Of a stretch of 64,000 bases of DNA, positions 61,848-64,000 are shown one piece after another. Made by a program: the position numbers and the translations under genes. Numbering within the stretch: position 1 is the first letter of the stretch; every line of letters starts with the position of its first letter. Under the pieces are notes generated by a model that did no database searches, had not been told where the DNA came from, and was given only the letters and a program-made list of their open reading frames with translations. Origin of the DNA: JBOFFC01 sp051648405 (lineage in GTDB: Bacteria; Planctomycetota; Planctomycetia; Pirellulales; Lacipirellulaceae); assembly GCA_051648405.1 (NCBI GenBank), contig JBOFFC010000029.1, forward strand, positions 10,673 through 74,672, in the 5' to 3' direction.

Positions 61848-62984
61848 TCACGCCGTCGGCACGCGGCGCGTCAGCTCTTTCCCGCGCTTCCCCGCGGCGT
61901 ACTCGGCGACGCTCGCCAGCGTGGCGTCGGCGATCGCGTCGAGCGCTTCGGTCGTTAGGAACGCTTGGTGCGACGTCACGACGACGTTGTTGAAGGTCAT
62001 CAGCCGCGCGAGGACGTCGTCGGTCATCACCTGACCGGAGAGGTCGTGGAAGAAGATGCCCGCCTCTTCCTCGTAGACGTCGAGCCCCGCCGCGCCGATC
62101 TGCCCGCTCTTCAGGCCTTCGACGAGCGCCGGGGTGTCCACCAGCCCCCCGCGACTCGTGTTGAGCAGCATCGCCCCGCGCTTCATGCGGGCGATCGCGC
62201 GGCCGTCGATCAAGTGATGCGTGTCAGGGAACAACGGCACGTGGAGCGTTACGACGTCGGACTCGGCCAGCAGCTCGTCGAGCGACGCGAGCCGCACCCC
62301 CGCGCGAACCGCCAAGTCCTCTGGGGGGTGCGTGTCGTAGACCAGCACGCGGCACCCGAACCCCAGCAGGATATCGACGACGCAGCGGCCGATCCGCCCG
62401 GCGCCGACCACGCCGACCGTCTTGCCGTAGACGTCGAACCCGGTGAGGCCGTCCAGTGTGAACGCCCCCGTCCGATTCCGCTGGTAAGCGAGGTGCAGCT
62501 TGCGGTTGAGCATCAGCATCAGGGCGACCGTGTGCTCGGCCACCGCATGCGGTGAGTAGGCCGGTACGTGAACGACGTCGATCGCGCGCTCTCGACAGGC
62601 GCCGAGGTCGATGTTGTTGAAGCCCGCGCAGCGGAGCGCGACAAGCCCCACGCCGAGGTCCGCCAGCGCATCGATCGCCGCGGCGTCGCAGCGGTCGTTG
62701 ACAAACACGCAGGCCGCCACGCAGCCGGCCGCTGCGGCCGCCGTCTCGGCCGACAGGGGGGCTTCGATCGGCAGCAGCACGCAATCGCCGCTGTTCCGCC
62801 GTTCGAACGCCTGGACGTCGTACCGCTTCGCGTCGAACATCGCGAGCCTCGGCTTGGCCGAGCCGCCGGCCGGGGCGAGCCGAGCGCCGAGCGCCGCCGC
62901 GAGCCGCGCGTACGTCGGCTCGTCGTGGCCGGCACGCTCGCTCACGAGGCTGACGAGCCGTTGAAGACGTTGCTGATCGTCCAA
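61848..62984 (-). CDS. ldhA: D-lactate dehydrogenase LdhA-like 2-hydroxyacid dehydrogenase
   Basis: 378 residues from a TTG at 62984, supported by GAGGAGAA upstream. From about residue 45 it follows E. coli LdhA closely: LRCAGFNNIDLGACRERAID, HVPAYSPHAVAEHTVALMLM, NAD motif VGVVGAGRIGRCVVD, LLNTSRGGLVDTPAL, and catalytic His in TSHQAFLTTEALDAI. Catalytic Arg and Glu lie in the conserved TSRG and LDVYEEE regions. Reduces pyruvate to D-lactate in fermentation. It is about 45 residues longer than LdhA at the N-terminus. Confidence 0.92.
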   Translation of the reverse strand: MDDQQRLQRLVSLVSERAGHDEPTYARLAAALGARLAPAGGSAKPRLAMFDAKRYDVQAFERRNSGDCVLLPIEAPLSAETAAAAAGCVAACVFVNDRCDAAAIDALADLGVGLVALRCAGFNNIDLGACRERAIDVVHVPAYSPHAVAEHTVALMLMLNRKLHLAYQRNRTGAFTLDGLTGFDVYGKTVGVVGAGRIGRCVVDILLGFGCRVLVYDTHPPEDLAVRAGVRLASLDELLAESDVVTLHVPLFPDTHHLIDGRAIARMKRGAMLLNTSRGGLVDTPALVEGLKSGQIGAAGLDVYEEEAGIFFHDLSGQVMTDDVLARLMTFNNVVVTSHQAFLTTEALDAIADATLASVAEYAAGKRGKELTRRVPTA

Positions 62985-63061
62985 GTTCGATTCTCCTCGG
63001 AGTAAGGTGACGGAACGACGCGCGGGGCGCCACGCTGCGCTCGGCTCGCCCTAGGTCCGCA

Positions 63062-63853
63062 TCACAACCACTCGGGAGGGCGCCCCTCGCGCAGCGCAGC
63101 CAGCCCCTCCCGCGCCGCTTCGGTCGTACGCGCCGTGGCGCTCGCGATCGCGCCGCTGGTGAGCTGCGTCCCCAGTTGCTCGCCGATCGTCTCGTAGAGC
63201 ACACGCTTGGTGAGCTGCAGCGCTTGCGGCGCCGACCGGGCGCACTCGCGCGCGACGTCGGCGGCGCGGGCCCACACCAGGTCGGTCTTCACGAGCTCGT
63301 GGTAGATCGCCAAGCGGTGTGCCTCGGGGGCGTCGATTGTCGCCGCCGTCAGCAGCAGCCGTGCCGCCGTCCCGGCCCCGACGCGGTAGGCGACCAGCGG
63401 GGCCGCGACCCCCGCCACCACGCCGCGCCGCGGCTCGGGGAAGCCGAATCGCGCGTCGTGGCTGGCGATCACCACGTCGCAGCCGAGCACGAGCGCCGCG
63501 CCAACCGCCTCCGCCGGCCCGTTCACGGCGGCGATCAACGGCTTGGGGAACTCGAGCATCGACGCGAGCAGGTCGCGCAGCTCCTCTGCCTCGGCGCCCC
63601 AGCGGGCGAGGTCCGCCGCTTCGTCGCCCGTCGCTTGTTGCTCGTCGAGGTCGCGCCCCAGGCAAAACGACTCCCCGGCGCCCGTGAGCACGACGGCGCG
63701 AACGCGCTTCTCGAGGTGTAGGTCTCCCAGCGCCTGGCCCAGCTCGCCGACCATTGAGCGGGTCAGCGTGTTCCCGTGGTCGCGGCGGTCGAGGAGGATC
63801 GTCCCCACAGGCCCATCGACGCGGACCTCGACGGGATCACTTGAGCGGACCAT
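63062..63853 (-). CDS. enoyl-CoA hydratase/isomerase family protein
   Basis: 263 residues from ATG 63853. Crotonase-fold signature: ILLDRRDHGNTLTRSMVGEL, AVVLTGAGESFCLGRDLDEQ (first oxyanion-hole strand, about 50-69), AAVNGPAEAVGAALVLGCDV (second, about 100-119) and FGFPEPRRGVVAGVAAPLVA with a Glu at the usual catalytic position. Hydrates or isomerises enoyl-CoA, most often in fatty acid oxidation; substrate unclear. Confidence 0.88.
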   Translation of the reverse strand: MVRSSDPVEVRVDGPVGTILLDRRDHGNTLTRSMVGELGQALGDLHLEKRVRAVVLTGAGESFCLGRDLDEQQATGDEAADLARWGAEAEELRDLLASMLEFPKPLIAAVNGPAEAVGAALVLGCDVVIASHDARFGFPEPRRGVVAGVAAPLVAYRVGAGTAARLLLTAATIDAPEAHRLAIYHELVKTDLVWARAADVARECARSAPQALQLTKRVLYETIGEQLGTQLTSGAIASATARTTEAAREGLAALREGRPPEWL

Positions 63854-63942
63854 GGGGTGTGAGTGGGCAGTGGGCAGAGGGCGGTGAACGAAGCGAGGGA
63901 CCCAGCGTACCGCGCGAGGCACGGGCCGGCTTGTGGGTTGCG

Positions 63943-64000
63943 TTAGGCGAGCCAGTCCTTGGCTTGGTGGAGGGCGAAGCCGAGCGGTTCCGACTCGATG
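63943..64000 (-). CDS. C-terminal end of an unidentified protein
   Basis: An open minus-strand frame entering from the right edge and ending at TAA (63943-63945); 18 residues are visible, ESEPLGFALHQAKDWLA at the end. The start lies outside the window. It is too short for identification; codon third positions are GC-rich as in real genes. Confidence 0.45.
   Translation of the reverse strand, partial: IESEPLGFALHQAKDWLA

Overview
The window is GC-rich (about 65-70 %) chromosomal DNA from a member of the Planctomycetes, most likely the order Pirellulales (Lacipirellulaceae-like). This is inferred from gene content: a DUF1598 protein, a secreted protein with the planctomycete N-terminal LEDRAMLAG-type signal followed by ELWxxDGT repeats and a dockerin-like region, a PEP-CTERM protein, a Tat-exported Gfo/Idh oxidoreductase, a MoxR/DUF58/vWA cluster, a very large signal peptidase I, LpxI/LpxD/LptB for lipid A and LPS, and MqnD of the futalosine menaquinone route. 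No phage, IS element, transposase, rRNA operon or CRISPR array is visible.

Layout. 1-3 kb: the end of an aldose epimerase-like gene, two tandem 135-residue c-type cytochrome-like proteins, tRNA-Leu(UAG) and a Gfo/Idh oxidoreductase. 3-11 kb: a minus-strand MoxR-DUF58-vWA-vWA/GATase-like module whose intergenic gaps hold inverted pairs of a short repeat. 11-14.3 kb: a Sua5-YwlE fusion gene, rpiB and glycerate 2-kinase on the plus strand. 14.3-22 kb: DUF1598 protein, a Cys-rich DUF11-type lipoprotein, a stand-alone LigD 3'-phosphoesterase-like protein, a Cys-rich outer-membrane-barrel candidate and a FabF-like ketosynthase. 22.3-28.6 kb: exported proteins (ELWxxDGT giant, C25/gingipain-like protein, PEP-CTERM protein) and tRNA-Gly(CCC). 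28.7-31.6 kb: two unrecognised small Arg-rich proteins, a receiver-like protein and a sigma-54 activator without a sensor domain. 32-37.3 kb: cell-envelope genes lpxD-lpxI, a J-domain membrane protein, lptB and signal peptidase I.

37.6-56.8 kb is a continuous plus-strand flagellar locus: flgF, flgG, flgA, flgH, flgI, flgJ, flgN, flgK, flgL, fliW, csrA, flagellin, fliD, fliS. It supplies the distal rod, P and L rings, hook-filament junction, filament, cap, their chaperones and the FliW-CsrA translational switch for flagellin. The flagellin (1090 aa), FliD (1038 aa) and FlgL (871 aa) are all two to three times the usual size because of repeated modules in their surface regions. 57-64 kb holds mqnD, a DUF5615/DUF433 toxin-antitoxin pair, recJ, rpmG (L33), small hypothetical genes, a D-lactate dehydrogenase and an enoyl-CoA hydratase.

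The most unusual non-coding signal is a set of unrelated short repeat families that sit in intergenic gaps, mostly as inverted pairs (1311-1381, 5161-5321, 6281-6544, 22061-22153, 25876-26010, 30372-30464, 56857-57037). Two copies of one family share the same 29-35-29 nt architecture. Four genes below 60 codons (rpmG and three unknowns) were found by reading the strand directly.
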